DNA from: Komagataeibacter xylinus
GTDB lineage: Bacteria; Pseudomonadota; Alphaproteobacteria; Acetobacterales; Acetobacteraceae
Length of the DNA stretch: 43,434 bases
Assembly: GCF_004302915.1 (NCBI RefSeq)
Contig: NZ_QQBI01000027.1
Coordinates: 1-43,434 of the forward strand
Reading direction: 5' to 3'
Part shown: one piece after another, positions 23,961 through 35,193 of the stretch
How the letters are laid out: every line of letters begins with the position of its first letter
Position numbering within the stretch: position 1 is the stretch's first letter
Translations under genes and position numbers: made by a program
The notes under the pieces: generated by a model
Seen by the model: the letters and a program-made list of their open reading frames with translations, nothing else
Databases searched by the model: none
What the model was told of the DNA's origin: nothing

Positions 23961-26900
23961 GTGATCTTGCCGCACCCGACCAGCCGCCTGCGCATCGTGC
24001 GTCCCCGCCGGGCCTACAGCCGCTGGGCCGCCGACCAGACATTCGAGGACTACGCCCTGCGCTTTACCGCGCGCAGCGCGCGCATGGCCACGCCCATGCG
24101 GGCGGCGCGCACGGCACTGGGCTCCATCTCGTTCCTCGCCCTCGAGGCCATGGGCGGCACGCTCACGCTGGCCTTCGGCTTTGCCAACACGGCCGCGGCC
24201 ATAGCCCTTGTCACGGTGGTCATCTTCACCCTTACCCTGCCGCTATGCGCAACGGCGGCGCGCGCGGGGCTGGATATCGACCTGCTCACGCGCGGCACCG
24301 GCTTTGGCTATATCGGCTCGACCATCACCTCGCTGCTCTATGCCATTTTCACCTTCATCTTCTTCGGGCTCGAGGCGGCGATCCTGGCGGGCACGCTGCA
24401 CGGGCTGCTGGGCATGGAGCTGTGGCTGGCGTACCTGCTGTGCGCGGCCATCATCATCCCGCTGGTGACGTGGGGCATCACGTTCATCGCCCGTTTCCAG
24501 ATCGCGACACAGCCGGTCTGGCTGGCCCTCAATCTCATCCCCCTCGTGGTGCTGGCGGGCCTGCACCCCGAACTGCTGGGGCAATGGACCCATTTCAGCG
24601 CGCCCTACGGGCCGCCCGGGCGCATCGACCCCCTTGCCGTGGGCACCGGCGCCTCGCTCATGATCGTGCTGGTGTGCCAGAGTGCGGAACAGATCGATTT
24701 CCTGCGCTTCCTGCCCGAACCCACGCGTTGCAACCGGCGGCAATGGTGGGTGGCGCTGGTGCTGGGGGGGCCGGGATGGGTGGTGCTTGATGCCTTCAAG
24801 CTGCTGGCGGGGTCGTTTCTGGCATGGGTGGCGCTGCAGGCAGGCTTTTCACCGCTGCAGGCGGTCCAGCCCGGGGTGATGTACCGTTTTGCCTGGGGCA
24901 GTTTCACCCCCGCCCCGGTCGCGACCGTGCTGACGGTGGCGCTGGTGGCGCTGGCGCAGGTCAAGGTCAACATCACCAATGCCTATGCCGGGTCGCTGGC
25001 ATGGTCGAACTTCTTCTCGCGCCTGACCCACACCCATCCGGGGCGGGTGTTCTATGTCATCTTCAATGTCATGATCGCCCTGCTGCTGATGGAAGCCGGG
25101 CTGGTCAGCACCATCCAGACCGGCATCACGCTGTATGGCGTTCTGGCCTGTGCATGGATTGGCGCGATACTGGGGGATGTGACGCTGTGCAAGCCGCTTG
25201 GCCTCAGCCCGCCCTTTGTCGAGTTCAAGCGCGCGCTGCTGCCGGACTTCAACATCGTGGGGCTGGGGGCATGGGGTATCGCCGCAGCCACGGGCGTTGG
25301 GGCCTTTGCAGGCTATCTGGGCCCGATGGCCGCGGCCTATGCGCCTTTCCTCACGCTGGGGGTAGCCTTTGCCGCGGCACCGGCGCTGGCGTGGCTGACC
25401 GGGGGGCGCACCTATCTGGCCCGCCCCCAGCCAGCGGGCTGGAACGACCGGCCCGCCATGACCTGCGTCATCTGTGAGCATACCTTCGAGGCACGGGATA
25501 TGGCGCCCTGCCCGGCCTATGGCGGCACGATCTGCTCACTGTGCTGCTCGCTGGACGGGCGCTGCCGCGACCGCTGCAAGCCGGTCTCGACCCGCATGGG
25601 CAGCCAGCTTGCCGCCCCGCTCCGCACCCTGCCACCCCGCCTGCGCCGGTGGCTCGTGGCGCCTGCGGGGCGCTTTACGCTCATGCTGGCGGGCATGACG
25701 CTGGGCATGGGGCTGCTGGCATGGGCAACGGGCCATGCGTGGAGTGGCATCATGGTGCCGGTCTTCCTGGCGGGCACGGTGGGCGCGTGGCTGCTGGTCA
25801 TGGCGCAGGAGGGACGGCGCACCGCCACGCGCGAGACCCTGCACCAGACCCGCCAGCTCATGAACGAGATCCGCGCCCGCCGCCGCACCGACCATGCGCT
25901 GAAGCTGGCCCGCGAAAAGGCCGAGGCCGCAAGCCTGGCCAAGACCCGCTACATCAGCGGCATCAGCCACGAGATCCGCTCGCCGCTCAACGCCATCATG
26001 GGCTATATCCAGCTGCTGCAACACGATACGCGCCTGCCGCCCGAGCGCCACCAGGCGCTGGGCATCATGCGCGAAAGTGGCGAGCACATCACCAGCATCC
26101 TCTCCGGCCTGCTTGACATCTCGCGCATCGAGGCCGGGCGGATCGAACTGCATGCCGATACCATCGCCCTGCCCGCCTTTCTGGAATCCGTGGCCCAGAT
26201 GATCCGCCCGCAGGCGCAGGCGCGCGGGCTGGAGCTGGTATGGCGGCCCGGCTACCTGCCCGCCGTCGTCACGTGCGATGAGCACCGCCTGCGCCAGATC
26301 CTGCTCAACCTGCTGTCAAACGCGGTCAAGTTCACCCGGCAGGGCACGGTCACATTCGGGGCGAGGTGGCAGGGGCAGATTGCGGAATTCATCATAGAAG
26401 ACACCGGCCCCGGCATTGCTGCGGAAGATCATGCCCGCATTTTCGAGCCCTTTGAACGCGGCGGCGCCAGCGCGGGCGTGCCGGGCACCGGGCTGGGGCT
26501 GACCATCACCCGGCTGCTGACCGAAGTCCTGGGCGGCGAACTGACCTTTACCAGCACGCCGGGCAAGGGATCGCGCTTCAGGGTGCGGCTCATGCTGTCT
26601 GACCGGCAGGTGGAGCTACCGCCCCGCCTGCCCGCCTTCCCCACCGGCTATGAAGGGCCACGCCGTACGGTGCTGGTGGTGGATGACAATGCCGAGCACC
26701 GCCTGATCATGCGCGAAATCCTTGAACGCTGCGGCTTTGCCTTTGAAGGGGCGGAAAGCGGGGCGGAATGCCTCGACCGCCTGCCGCTGGTGCAGCCCGA
26801 CCTGCTGCTGCTCGACCTGTCCATGCCGGGCATGGACGGGCGCGACCTTGCCCTGCGCATCCGCAACTCCCCCCATGCCCGCGTGCCGATCATGTTCCTG

Positions 26901-27278
26901 ACCGGCAACCTGGTGGAAAGTGCCAACCGCCATGTCCCCTCGCTTGAGGACTGCCCCGTGCTGGGCAAGCCGGTGAACCTGTCGGTTCTGGTCACCAAAA
27001 TGGGCCAGATGCTCGGCCTTGAATGGATCTTTCCCGCCACCGGGGCTGACAGTGCGCCACTTCTCCCGCCCGACACACCCGCCACCCTGCCCGAGGCGGA
27101 GCGCGTGGCCCTGCTTGCCCTGCTTGATGGCGGTAACCTGCGCCACCTGCGCACCCACCTGGCCACCCTGCGCGCGCAGCACCCGGCCCTGGGCGGCGCG
27201 ATCGAACCGCTGCTGGCCCTTGCCGCGTCCTACCAGCTTGAAGCCCTGCGCCACCACCTGGAGCGACCCACGCCATGA
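23961..27278 (+). CDS. hybrid sensor histidine kinase with permease-like sensor domain
   Basis: An 1105-residue inner-membrane protein. Residues about 1-490 form a 12-helix NCS1-like (purine/cytosine permease-type) transporter domain, including ARAGLDIDLLTRGTGFGYIGST and FLRFLPEPTRC. Residues 502-539 are a compact Cys-rich segment (CVIC ... CPAY ... ICSLCCSLDGRCRDRC), probably zinc-binding. Two more helices (about 570-620) and a coiled coil precede the HisKA box (His670 in GISHEIRSPLN). The ATPase domain has the N box LLNLLSNAVKF and G boxes DTGPGIA and GTGLGL. A receiver follows with phospho-Asp952 (LLLLDLSMPGMDG), then an Hpt-free tail. The start is GTG at 23961 with a weak ribosome site. 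CbrA-like kinases share the transporter-as-sensor plan. Divergence from urtA suggests sensing of urea or its transport; this is inference. Confidence 0.88.
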   Translation: MILPHPTSRLRIVRPRRAYSRWAADQTFEDYALRFTARSARMATPMRAARTALGSISFLALEAMGGTLTLAFGFANTAAAIALVTVVIFTLTLPLCATAARAGLDIDLLTRGTGFGYIGSTITSLLYAIFTFIFFGLEAAILAGTLHGLLGMELWLAYLLCAAIIIPLVTWGITFIARFQIATQPVWLALNLIPLVVLAGLHPELLGQWTHFSAPYGPPGRIDPLAVGTGASLMIVLVCQSAEQIDFLRFLPEPTRCNRRQWWVALVLGGPGWVVLDAFKLLAGSFLAWVALQAGFSPLQAVQPGVMYRFAWGSFTPAPVATVLTVALVALAQVKVNITNAYAGSLAWSNFFSRLTHTHPGRVFYVIFNVMIALLLMEAGLVSTIQTGITLYGVLACAWIGAILGDVTLCKPLGLSPPFVEFKRALLPDFNIVGLGAWGIAAATGVGAFAGYLGPMAAAYAPFLTLGVAFAAAPALAWLTGGRTYLARPQPAGWNDRPAMTCVICEHTFEARDMAPCPAYGGTICSLCCSLDGRCRDRCKPVSTRMGSQLAAPLRTLPPRLRRWLVAPAGRFTLMLAGMTLGMGLLAWATGHAWSGIMVPVFLAGTVGAWLLVMAQEGRRTATRETLHQTRQLMNEIRARRRTDHALKLAREKAEAASLAKTRYISGISHEIRSPLNAIMGYIQLLQHDTRLPPERHQALGIMRESGEHITSILSGLLDISRIEAGRIELHADTIALPAFLESVAQMIRPQAQARGLELVWRPGYLPAVVTCDEHRLRQILLNLLSNAVKFTRQGTVTFGARWQGQIAEFIIEDTGPGIAAEDHARIFEPFERGGASAGVPGTGLGLTITRLLTEVLGGELTFTSTPGKGSRFRVRLMLSDRQVELPPRLPAFPTGYEGPRRTVLVVDDNAEHRLIMREILERCGFAFEGAESGAECLDRLPLVQPDLLLLDLSMPGMDGRDLALRIRNSPHARVPIMFLTGNLVESANRHVPSLEDCPVLGKPVNLSVLVTKMGQMLGLEWIFPATGADSAPLLPPDTPATLPEAERVALLALLDGGNLRHLRTHLATLRAQHPALGGAIEPLLALAASYQLEALRHHLERPTP

Positions 27279-28168
27279 CCGTGCCCGATCCATCCCGCAA
27301 ATCCGTTCTTGTCATTGATGATGACCCGGCCGTTCTGGGCCTGATGGACGAAAAACTGACCGATGGCGGCTATACGGTGCTGCTGGCGCAGTCCGGCATG
27401 GCAGCGCTTGCCGTCGTGGCGCGCACCGTGCCGGACCTGATCATGGTCGATGCCCTCATGCCCGGCATGAACGGGTGGGACGTGTGCGCGGCCCTGCATG
27501 ACGACCCGCGCCTGAGCCTCGTGCCCATTATCTTCATGACCGGCCTGACCGAGACCGAGCACGTGATCCGCGCGTTTGAGGCCGGTGCCGCCGATTACGT
27601 GACCAAGCCCCTGCGGCTGGAGGAAGTCATGGCCCGCATTGGCGTGCGCATGGAATCCGCCGCACGCATCCGCGCGGCCCATGGGGCGCTTGACCATGCG
27701 GGCCGCTTCCTGCTGGCCACCAGCCAGGCGGGCGATGTGCTGTGGGCCACGCCACAGGCGGGGCTTGTGCTGCGCGAGCTTTCAGGCCCCGGTGATGCGG
27801 GCGCGGCCCTGTCCCTGCCCACGCCCCTGCCCGCGCCCGGCAGCGTGCTCATGCGCCATAATGTGGGTGAAAACGAGCTTGTGCTGACCCTTGTGGGCAT
27901 GAGCGGACCCGATGAACTGCTGCTGCGCATCAGCCGGCAGCCACTTTTCCCCCAGCGCATATTGCAAGACAGGCTGGGCCTGAGCGCGCGCGAGGCGGAA
28001 GTGCTGCTGTGGATCTCGCGTGGGAAGACCAGCCGCGACATTGCCGATATCCTGAAGGTCAGCCCGCGCACGATCGACAAGCATATCGAACAGATCTACA
28101 ATAAGACCGGACTGAGCACGCGGGCGGCTGCGGCGGCTACCGCATCGCGCCTGCTGCAGGAGCGCTAG
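27275..28168 (+). CDS. LuxR/NarL-type response regulator
   Basis: A 297-residue regulator: an N-terminal receiver (VLVIDDDPAVLGLMDE, phospho-Asp59 in LIMVDALMPGMNGWD, Thr and Lys switch residues in FMTGLTE and VTKPL), a roughly 90-residue linker, and a C-terminal LuxR helix-turn-helix (LSAREAEVLLWISRGKTSRDIADILKVSPRTIDKHIEQIYNKTGLSTRAAA). Its ATG overlaps the kinase TGA, so the pair is co-translated and almost certainly cognate. Likely targets are urtA, the porin and ureD, which share half-sites upstream; this is inference. Confidence 0.92.
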   Translation: MTVPDPSRKSVLVIDDDPAVLGLMDEKLTDGGYTVLLAQSGMAALAVVARTVPDLIMVDALMPGMNGWDVCAALHDDPRLSLVPIIFMTGLTETEHVIRAFEAGAADYVTKPLRLEEVMARIGVRMESAARIRAAHGALDHAGRFLLATSQAGDVLWATPQAGLVLRELSGPGDAGAALSLPTPLPAPGSVLMRHNVGENELVLTLVGMSGPDELLLRISRQPLFPQRILQDRLGLSAREAEVLLWISRGKTSRDIADILKVSPRTIDKHIEQIYNKTGLSTRAAAAATASRLLQER

Positions 28169-28175
28169 GCGCGAA

Positions 28176-28224
28176 AGGTGCCGCCCTTTTTCAAAAAGGC
28201 GGTGTTTCCTGAAGCTTTTATATT
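28176..28224 (-). repeat. dispersed palindromic repeat, partial copy 4, acting as terminator
   Basis: CCGCCCTTTTT (28181-28191) and AAAAAGGCGG (28193-28202) form a G/C-clamped stem with one bulge, followed by GTGTTTCCTGAAGCTTTT, the inverted order of the copy at 14373-14457. It lies between the convergent response regulator and small secreted protein genes and probably terminates both. Confidence 0.65.
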
Positions 28225-28665
28225 TTAGGGCACGACCCTTGCCGCATCATCCGAAAGGCCGTCCTGCTGCATGTCGGGCGTGCCGATTTCAGGGCACATT
28301 TTGCGCTGCTCATGGCCACGTATCACGGCCAGTTTCTGGCGTACCTGGTCAAGGCTGCGCTCGGTGGCATCCTCCCGGATCGAGTGGCCCGCTGGCGTAA
28401 GCGTCGCCCCTTTCATGATGCCAAAGCCCGGCACGGGATCGAATTTGACAAAAAAGCCCTTCTCCGCCGGGGCCTTGTCCTGCGCCGCGGCCTGGGCTTC
28501 GCTGTGGCTGAGGGCCGCCAGCCGGTCCGACAGGCGCACATCCTCGGCCAACAGGTGGCGACAATCCATTTTTTCAGGCGCGGGGGCGGCCTGTGCCAGG
28601 CCCGCGCCCATGATCCCTGCCAGCAGGGCAAGGCCATATGTGGCGTTTCGCTTGAGGGTCAGCAT
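28225..28665 (-). CDS. small secreted protein of unknown function
   Basis: A 146-residue protein with a Sec signal peptide (MLTLKRNATYGLALLAGIMGAGLAQA, cleavage near 26). The mature part is charged, has two Cys (DCRHLL and KMCPEIG) that could pair, and no membrane segment. I do not recognise a family. AGGAGAG lies upstream of the ATG. It starts 67 nt after the porin on the same strand and is probably co-transcribed with it, which hints at a periplasmic role in the same uptake system. Confidence 0.65.
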   Translation of the reverse strand: MLTLKRNATYGLALLAGIMGAGLAQAAPAPEKMDCRHLLAEDVRLSDRLAALSHSEAQAAAQDKAPAEKGFFVKFDPVPGFGIMKGATLTPAGHSIREDATERSLDQVRQKLAVIRGHEQRKMCPEIGTPDMQQDGLSDDAARVVP

Positions 28666-28732
28666 TCCGATCTCTCCTGGCGGTGGGTCAGCCCTGCCGC
28701 CTGATTAAATGACATGAACAGGCCAGCCGTTT

Positions 28733-29929
28733 TCAGTACTGGAACTGCATGCCCAGCAAAAAAGCCCCCACCGCGCGCGTGCCCATGGCCTTGTAGCGCA
28801 CGTAATCGAACGTAAAGCGCAGGTTGTGGCCATCCATGACATAATTGCCGCCCACATCGAACTGGGTGGTCTTTGGGTGGCCGGGACCGTACATGTCCTT
28901 CTTGAAGCGGAACTGCTGGTAACGCACCAGCGGCTGGATGCGCCCCCAGCCCAGCCGGTAGGGAATGAGATACGCCGTGCTGGCCAGGAAGGCCGTGCCA
29001 TCGTTCACGCCACCCACATTGCCATAATCGGCCGAGCGCTGCCCGTAGCCTGCCGCGATGTCCTTCACGCCGCCGGTATAATACTGGTAATACGCGCCCT
29101 CGAGTGTATAGACGCCGTATTTCGCGCCCTCGCCAATGCGTTTTTCAAACAGGCCATCAACATTCCACGCCTTGTAGTCGCCCTTGTCCTGCGCGGTGCC
29201 CACGCCATCGGTTTCGTACTGGCCTGCAAGGCCAATGGCCAGGATGTCGGCCTTGCCGTAATAGGTACTGGCCGTATAGTAGGCAGGCGACGGCTCGGGA
29301 TCGAGGAAGTTGTATTCCATGCGCGCGGCAAAGAGCGGGTGCTCGCCATAATTGGAGCCGCCGCGCACCCAGTTATGCCCGCGATAGACACCCGCCACGT
29401 AGCGGAAGCGATCCTTGAGCAGCCTGCCCCACACCGAGATGCCATCATCACGGCCCGACCACGCACCCGGATACTGCGATACTATTGGAAAGGCATAGGT
29501 GCTGAGGAAGTATGGCCCGTCAAGGTTCGAGCGGTCACTTGGCGTGAGCATGCGCCCGCCCCAGACATTGAACGCCTTCCACCGCTCGACCTGCAGGACA
29601 CCGTCAAGCACGTTCCAGTTGCCATCACGCAGGCGCTCGAGGTTGAGCGTTGACTTGACGTATTTGTGGAACTGCGCGCCCATGTAGATACGCAGGTCAC
29701 TGGCACTTGCCGCATCCTTGTTGCCGGGCATGGTGGTGTCGTGGCTCAGATACTGCGCCCGCACGCCCAGGCCCAGCGTAAAGAACTGGTCCTTGCCAAA
29801 ATTAACCGTGGTGGCCGCGCGGGCATGGGGCATGCTGGCACCAAGCGCCACGCAGGCCGACAGGATACTGCCGCAACGCAGCAGCTTCTTCTTCCGGCTC
29901 ATCCTGAACCGGGACACAAGCGCAATCAT
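28733..29929 (-). CDS. outer-membrane porin, possibly FmdC-like (urea/short-chain amide)
   Basis: A 398-residue protein. A signal peptide (KKKLLRCGSILSACVALGASMPHARA) precedes a beta-barrel rich in Gly, Tyr and Trp that ends in an aromatic residue (LLGMQFQY). The start NFGKDQFFTLGLGVRAQYLS and DLRIYMGAQFHKYVKSTLNLERLRD resembles porins related to FmdC of methylotrophs, which is linked to uptake of short-chain amides and urea. That likeness is by eye. AAGGGG at 29936-29941 with a 6-nt spacer supports the ATG at 29929; ATG 29935 is alternative. Position between the kinase/regulator pair and the urease operon fits a role in letting urea through the outer membrane. Confidence 0.78.
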   Translation of the reverse strand: MIALVSRFRMSRKKKLLRCGSILSACVALGASMPHARAATTVNFGKDQFFTLGLGVRAQYLSHDTTMPGNKDAASASDLRIYMGAQFHKYVKSTLNLERLRDGNWNVLDGVLQVERWKAFNVWGGRMLTPSDRSNLDGPYFLSTYAFPIVSQYPGAWSGRDDGISVWGRLLKDRFRYVAGVYRGHNWVRGGSNYGEHPLFAARMEYNFLDPEPSPAYYTASTYYGKADILAIGLAGQYETDGVGTAQDKGDYKAWNVDGLFEKRIGEGAKYGVYTLEGAYYQYYTGGVKDIAAGYGQRSADYGNVGGVNDGTAFLASTAYLIPYRLGWGRIQPLVRYQQFRFKKDMYGPGHPKTTQFDVGGNYVMDGHNLRFTFDYVRYKAMGTRAVGAFLLGMQFQY

Positions 29930-29974
29930 GAACATCCCCTTGTGGCTGCGGTCACCGACCGGCGACAGGGAAAC

Positions 29975-29984
29975 ATTACGCAAT
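29975..29984. promoter_or_regulatory. TACGCAAT half-site upstream of the porin
   Basis: ATTACGCAAT, 45 bp before the porin start, contains TACGCAAT, identical (inverted) to ATTGCGTA at 35221-35228 upstream of ureD. A possible second, imperfect site ATGCGTGA lies nearby at about 30002-30009. Candidate site for the response regulator. Confidence 0.3.
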
Positions 29985-30101
29985 TGCACCATCAGGACGG
30001 GATGCGTGAAATTACTTATAATGGCCGTTTATGAGCTTATTCATGCCACCAACGCGGGGCAGCGCATGCCATCGTGCAATGATCGCTGGCACGCAGATAC
30101 C

Positions 30102-30131
30102 AAAAAAGCCGCCTTTTTGGAAAAAGGCGGC
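30102..30131 (-). terminator. rho-independent terminator of the urease operon (repeat copy 5)
   Basis: GCCGCCTTTTT (30108-30118) and AAAAAGGCGGC (30121-30131) form a perfect 11-bp stem with a 2-nt loop. On the minus strand it is followed by six T (30107-30102), 35 nt after the ureG stop. The arm sequence is the GCCGCCTTTTT module of the dispersed repeat family. Confidence 0.9.
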
Positions 30132-30165
30132 CCGCAGGAATATTCATTATTTCAAAGCAATGTTT

Positions 30166-30780
30166 TTACAGGCCGCCCTGTTCAATGATGAAACGGGCAA
30201 TATCCTCCACCCCCTCGCCTGCACGGACATTGGCAAACACAAAGGGCCGCTGCCCGCGCATGCGCCTGCTGTCGCGGTCCATCACCCCAAGGTCAGCGCC
30301 GACATGGGGGGCGAGGTCGATCTTGTTGATGACCAGCAGGTCGCTGCGCGTAATGCCGGGGCCGCCCTTGCGGGGGATCTTGTCCCCTGCCGAGACATCA
30401 ATGACATAGATGGTCAGGTCAGCCAGTTCGGGGCTGAACGTGGCGGCAAGGTTGTCACCGCCACTTTCCACCAGCACGAGGTCCAGCCCGGCAAAGCGCT
30501 CCGTCAGTTCCGCAATGCCTGCCAGGTTGATGCTGGCATCCTCGCGTATGGCCGTGTGCGGGCAGCCACCGGTCTCGATGCCCATGATGCGCTCGGGCGG
30601 GAGCGAGCCCGCGCGGGTCAGGAACTCCGCATCCTCGCGCGTGTAGATATCGTTGGTGATGGCGGCAATATTGTAATCATTGCGAAAGCGGCGGCACAGC
30701 GCATCCATCAATGCTGTCTTGCCCGTGCCCACCGGGCCGCCAATGCCCACACGCAGCGGGCCGTGCTTTGCCTTTGTCAT
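30166..30780 (-). CDS. ureG: urease accessory GTPase UreG
   Basis: A 204-residue SIMIBI-class GTPase that drives nickel insertion into urease. The P-loop [10 protein letters not shown] has Lys21; the nickel-binding GGCPHTAIR is near 72-79; [21 protein letters not shown] and the NKIDLAP base-recognition motif are present. It is the last gene of ureDABCEFG. Its ATG overlaps the ureF stop, and a strong terminator follows. Confidence 0.96.
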   Translation of the reverse strand: MTKAKHGPLRVGIGGPVGTGKTALMDALCRRFRNDYNIAAITNDIYTREDAEFLTRAGSLPPERIMGIETGGCPHTAIREDASINLAGIAELTERFAGLDLVLVESGGDNLAATFSPELADLTIYVIDVSAGDKIPRKGGPGITRSDLLVINKIDLAPHVGADLGVMDRDSRRMRGQRPFVFANVRAGEGVEDIARFIIEQGGL

Positions 30781-31460
30781 GTTCTGAACAACCTCGTTTC
30801 CTGGGTTTCGTGATGCATGGCGGCGAGGTCGGCGGCAAAACAGGCCCCGCCCACATCGTCCAGCGTCTGGTGCCTGGCCTGCGCTGCGGCCTGCGCCAGT
30901 ATGGTTTCAAGCCGGGCCAGCGCGTGCAGCCCGTCCGTCTGGCCCAGCGGCACCAGCCGCACGGCAGCCGACACCAGGGCCGCCACCGCCGCATACCCGC
31001 CCGAAAGCACGGCCTGCCCCACGGCCACGCCGCCACGGCGAAACACCAGCCCCTGCACCACCGGCAGCGGCCAGCGCGTGCCTGCCAGCATGGCCTTGGG
31101 CGGCACGACATGCCACACCGCCGCCGCCCGCAAAAAGGCCTCGCCCTGATATACCGTCTCCTCATACCGCTCGCGCGAGGCGGCGGAGGCGCAGGCAAAA
31201 CGGGCAATCTCGCGCAGGCGGGCATCATCCTCACCCGCCTGCCATGCCGCATGCACAATGATCAGGTCATTGCCAAGACTGCCATGGCGCAGCAACGCGC
31301 CAACCCACGCGCACAGGGTTTCCACATCACGCACGTCACCGCGCTCGACCGCCCATTCCAGCCCGTGGCTGTAGGCATACCCCCCCGTGGGGAAAGCGGG
31401 CGACACCCATGAGAGCAGCCGCAGGAAATCCTGCCCGGCCAGGCCAGCGGGTTCAGTCAT
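30777..31460 (-). CDS. ureF: urease accessory protein UreF
   Basis: A 227-residue all-helical accessory protein. It has the conserved start [29 protein letters not shown] and the [10 protein letters not shown] segment. It forms the UreDFG activation complex. The ATG at 31460 is chosen; it gives the usual UreF N-terminus and overlaps the ureE stop by 8 nt. A longer frame upstream only runs antiphase through the His-rich end of ureE. Confidence 0.94.
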   Translation of the reverse strand: MTEPAGLAGQDFLRLLSWVSPAFPTGGYAYSHGLEWAVERGDVRDVETLCAWVGALLRHGSLGNDLIIVHAAWQAGEDDARLREIARFACASAASRERYEETVYQGEAFLRAAAVWHVVPPKAMLAGTRWPLPVVQGLVFRRGGVAVGQAVLSGGYAAVAALVSAAVRLVPLGQTDGLHALARLETILAQAAAQARHQTLDDVGGACFAADLAAMHHETQETRLFRT

Positions 31461-31967
31461 GCGCGTGGTGGTGGCCGCCATGCTCATGCGTGTGGGCATG
31501 GTCGTGATGGTGGTCATGGCCGTGTGCTGTGCTGCGCCCTGCATAGGCCCCGCTTTCGGGGTCAAAGGCTGCCCTGACGTGGCGCACATGCCCGCCAAGG
31601 CCTGCAATCATGTCGGCAATCACATGGTCATGCCGCACGAGGATGCGCTCGGCCCCAATAGCGGCGGGCAGGTGCCGGTTGCCCAGGTGCCAAGCCAGCC
31701 GCAGCAGGTGCAGCGGGTCATGGGCGGTGACCTCCATCAGGTCTTCCGGCAGGGCTTCGACGCGAACGACGCGGCCATCATCAAGCACCAGCCCATCGCC
31801 ATCGGCCAGCAGGCGGGCATGCTCAAGTTCAAGCAGCACGCGCGCACCCGAGCGCAGGGTGAGCATCATGCGTCTGCGGTGGCGGCCTTCATAATCGGCG
31901 GCGAACACATCCGCGGCCTCGGCCACGGGCCAGCTTCCCGCTGGCAGGATTTTGGTGACACGGGTCA

Positions 31968-31968
<1 letters not shown>
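31453..31968 (-). CDS. ureE: urease nickel metallochaperone UreE with His-rich tail
   Basis: A 171-residue nickel-binding chaperone. The peptide-binding domain (MTRVTKILPAGSW ... ARVLLELEHARLLADGDGLVLDDGRVVRV) is followed by the metal-binding domain with LLRLAWHLGNRHLP and ILVRHDHVIADMI. The C-terminus ends in a His/Asp-rich tail with more than ten His in about 23 residues, as in Klebsiella-type UreE, suited to nickel storage. The ATG at 31968 overlaps the ureC TGA; an upstream frame is rejected. Confidence 0.94.
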
Positions 31969-33670
<1,702 letters not shown>

Positions 33671-33674
<4 letters not shown>

Positions 33675-34015
33675 TGGTCCACACTCCCCATCACATCACC
33701 CCTGAAGCCGATCACGCGGCGCAGGCCCCGCAGCGGCACCAGTGTGACGTCACGCTCCTGCCCCGGCTCGAAGCGCACCGCCCCGCCCGATGGCACGTCA
33801 AGCCGCCAGCCCAGCGCCTGCGCGCGCTCAAAGCACAGGGCCGGATTGACCTCGGCAAAATGATAATGGCTGCCGACCTGCACGGGGCGGTCGCCGGTAT
33901 TGGTCACGCGCAGGGTGCGCCGGGGCTGGCCTTCATTGAGGGTAATCTCGCCCCCATCGGTCAGGATCTCGCCGGGTATGGCGCCTTCGGGCAGGGGGTC
34001 AGCGTATCGGGTCAT
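33671..34015 (-). CDS. ureB: urease beta subunit UreB
   Basis: A 114-residue structural subunit: [73 protein letters not shown]-type sequence throughout. Its ATG (34015) lies inside the 3' end of ureA (17-nt overlap), and its stop overlaps the ureC start. Confidence 0.97.
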
Positions 34016-34301
34016 GGACTGTCACCAGTTTCGTGCCATCGGGGAAGGTCGCCTCGACCTGAACATCATGGATCATCTCGGCCACGCCGGGCATGACCTG
34101 CGCGCGGGTCAGCACATGGCCGCCACTGGCCATGAGCTCGGCAACACTCAGCCCGTCGCGCGCGCCTTCGACCACATGGTCGGTAATCAGGGCCACGGCC
34201 TCGGGGTAGTTCAGCCGCACGCCACGTTCCAGCCTGCGGCGGGCCACGATGGCCGCCATGGCGATGAGCAGCTTGTCCTTTTCCCTTGGTGTCAGCTTCA
34301 T
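33999..34301 (-). CDS. ureA: urease gamma subunit UreA
   Basis: A 100-residue subunit starting [20 protein letters not shown], with [21 protein letters not shown] and [17 protein letters not shown]. The ATG at 34301 matches the universal UreA start and has GGAG upstream. The three separate subunits ABC are the usual bacterial form, unlike the fused Helicobacter type. Confidence 0.97.
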   Translation of the reverse strand: MKLTPREKDKLLIAMAAIVARRRLERGVRLNYPEAVALITDHVVEGARDGLSVAELMASGGHVLTRAQVMPGVAEMIHDVQVEATFPDGTKLVTVHDPIR

Positions 34302-34335
34302 GTCGTGCTCCGCCTCCTTGCCTGCCTGTGCTGTA

Positions 34336-35169
34336 TCATGACCGCCATGTGGAGGGCATGGGTCGCCCCGCCCGCAATGCAGGCAGGATATGACGCAGCG
34401 CCCCCTCAAGCGCCCAGCCCCCCTTGCCCACGCCACGCACCACCAGCATGCCGTTCCACGCGGATGCGGCAAAGCCCGCGCATTGGGGCGCTGCCAGCCG
34501 TTCGCGCACCGGGGCCAGCAGGTCCATCGCCTGCGGGCTGGCCAGCACCAGTGTGGCCACCGCGCCCTGCCCCGCAGCCACGGCGGGCTGGGCCAGCAGG
34601 GCCGTGACAGTGGTGCTTTCCAGCCGCAGCATGTCTTCGAGCAGCAGTTCGCCCGCGCGCCTTATGGTCAGCCGGTCGCGCACGTGCAGGCTGGCAAGCT
34701 GCTCGCCCGCGCCAAGGCGGCCGAATATCCGGCTCTCGAGAAAGAGGAAGGTGGCGGATTGCGCCATATCCACCACCATGTGGCGGCGCAGGCGGCTGCC
34801 ATCAAAAAAGATCGTGCCATGCGGCAGCCATTCCAGCCGCGCCCCGGCATCGATATGGCAGGAAACCGCCATGTCCGCCGGGCTGTCTTCGGGGCGGGCG
34901 CGGTAGATCCGCTCGGCCGCCTGCGATGTGACCAGTAGCTCCGTGCCGGGACCACAGGACAGCCGCCCGTTGATGCGGTCACCCGCCGCGATGCCGCCCG
35001 ATATATTGACCGTGGCGGCTTCCAGCCCGTTGCCCTGCACGCGCGGAAACAGCAGGCGGCAGCAGCCTGCCTGCACCAGATCGGCCATGCGGGTGCGGGC
35101 GCCATCAGCCCTGACCTCCAGCCCGAACTGCCCCCTTGCGCGCTGGAGTGGGATTATGCCCGCGTTCAT
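34336..35169 (-). CDS. ureD: urease accessory protein UreD
   Basis: A 277-residue scaffold protein that binds apo-urease and recruits UreF and UreG. Conserved are [26 protein letters not shown] and [18 protein letters not shown]. It is the first gene of ureDABCEFG; 34 nt separate it from ureA. The putative promoter and regulator half-sites lie at 35194-35240. Confidence 0.95.
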   Translation of the reverse strand: MNAGIIPLQRARGQFGLEVRADGARTRMADLVQAGCCRLLFPRVQGNGLEAATVNISGGIAAGDRINGRLSCGPGTELLVTSQAAERIYRARPEDSPADMAVSCHIDAGARLEWLPHGTIFFDGSRLRRHMVVDMAQSATFLFLESRIFGRLGAGEQLASLHVRDRLTIRRAGELLLEDMLRLESTTVTALLAQPAVAAGQGAVATLVLASPQAMDLLAPVRERLAAPQCAGFAASAWNGMLVVRGVGKGGWALEGALRHILPALRAGRPMPSTWRS

Positions 35170-35193
35170 TTCCGTCCTGACAGCATTGGGGCC

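Noticed and set aside
31453-31607. Extending ureF upstream to 31607
   Set aside because: The added residues are a Met/Thr-rich antiphase reading of the His-rich end of ureE. The ATG at 31460 gives the canonical UreF start.
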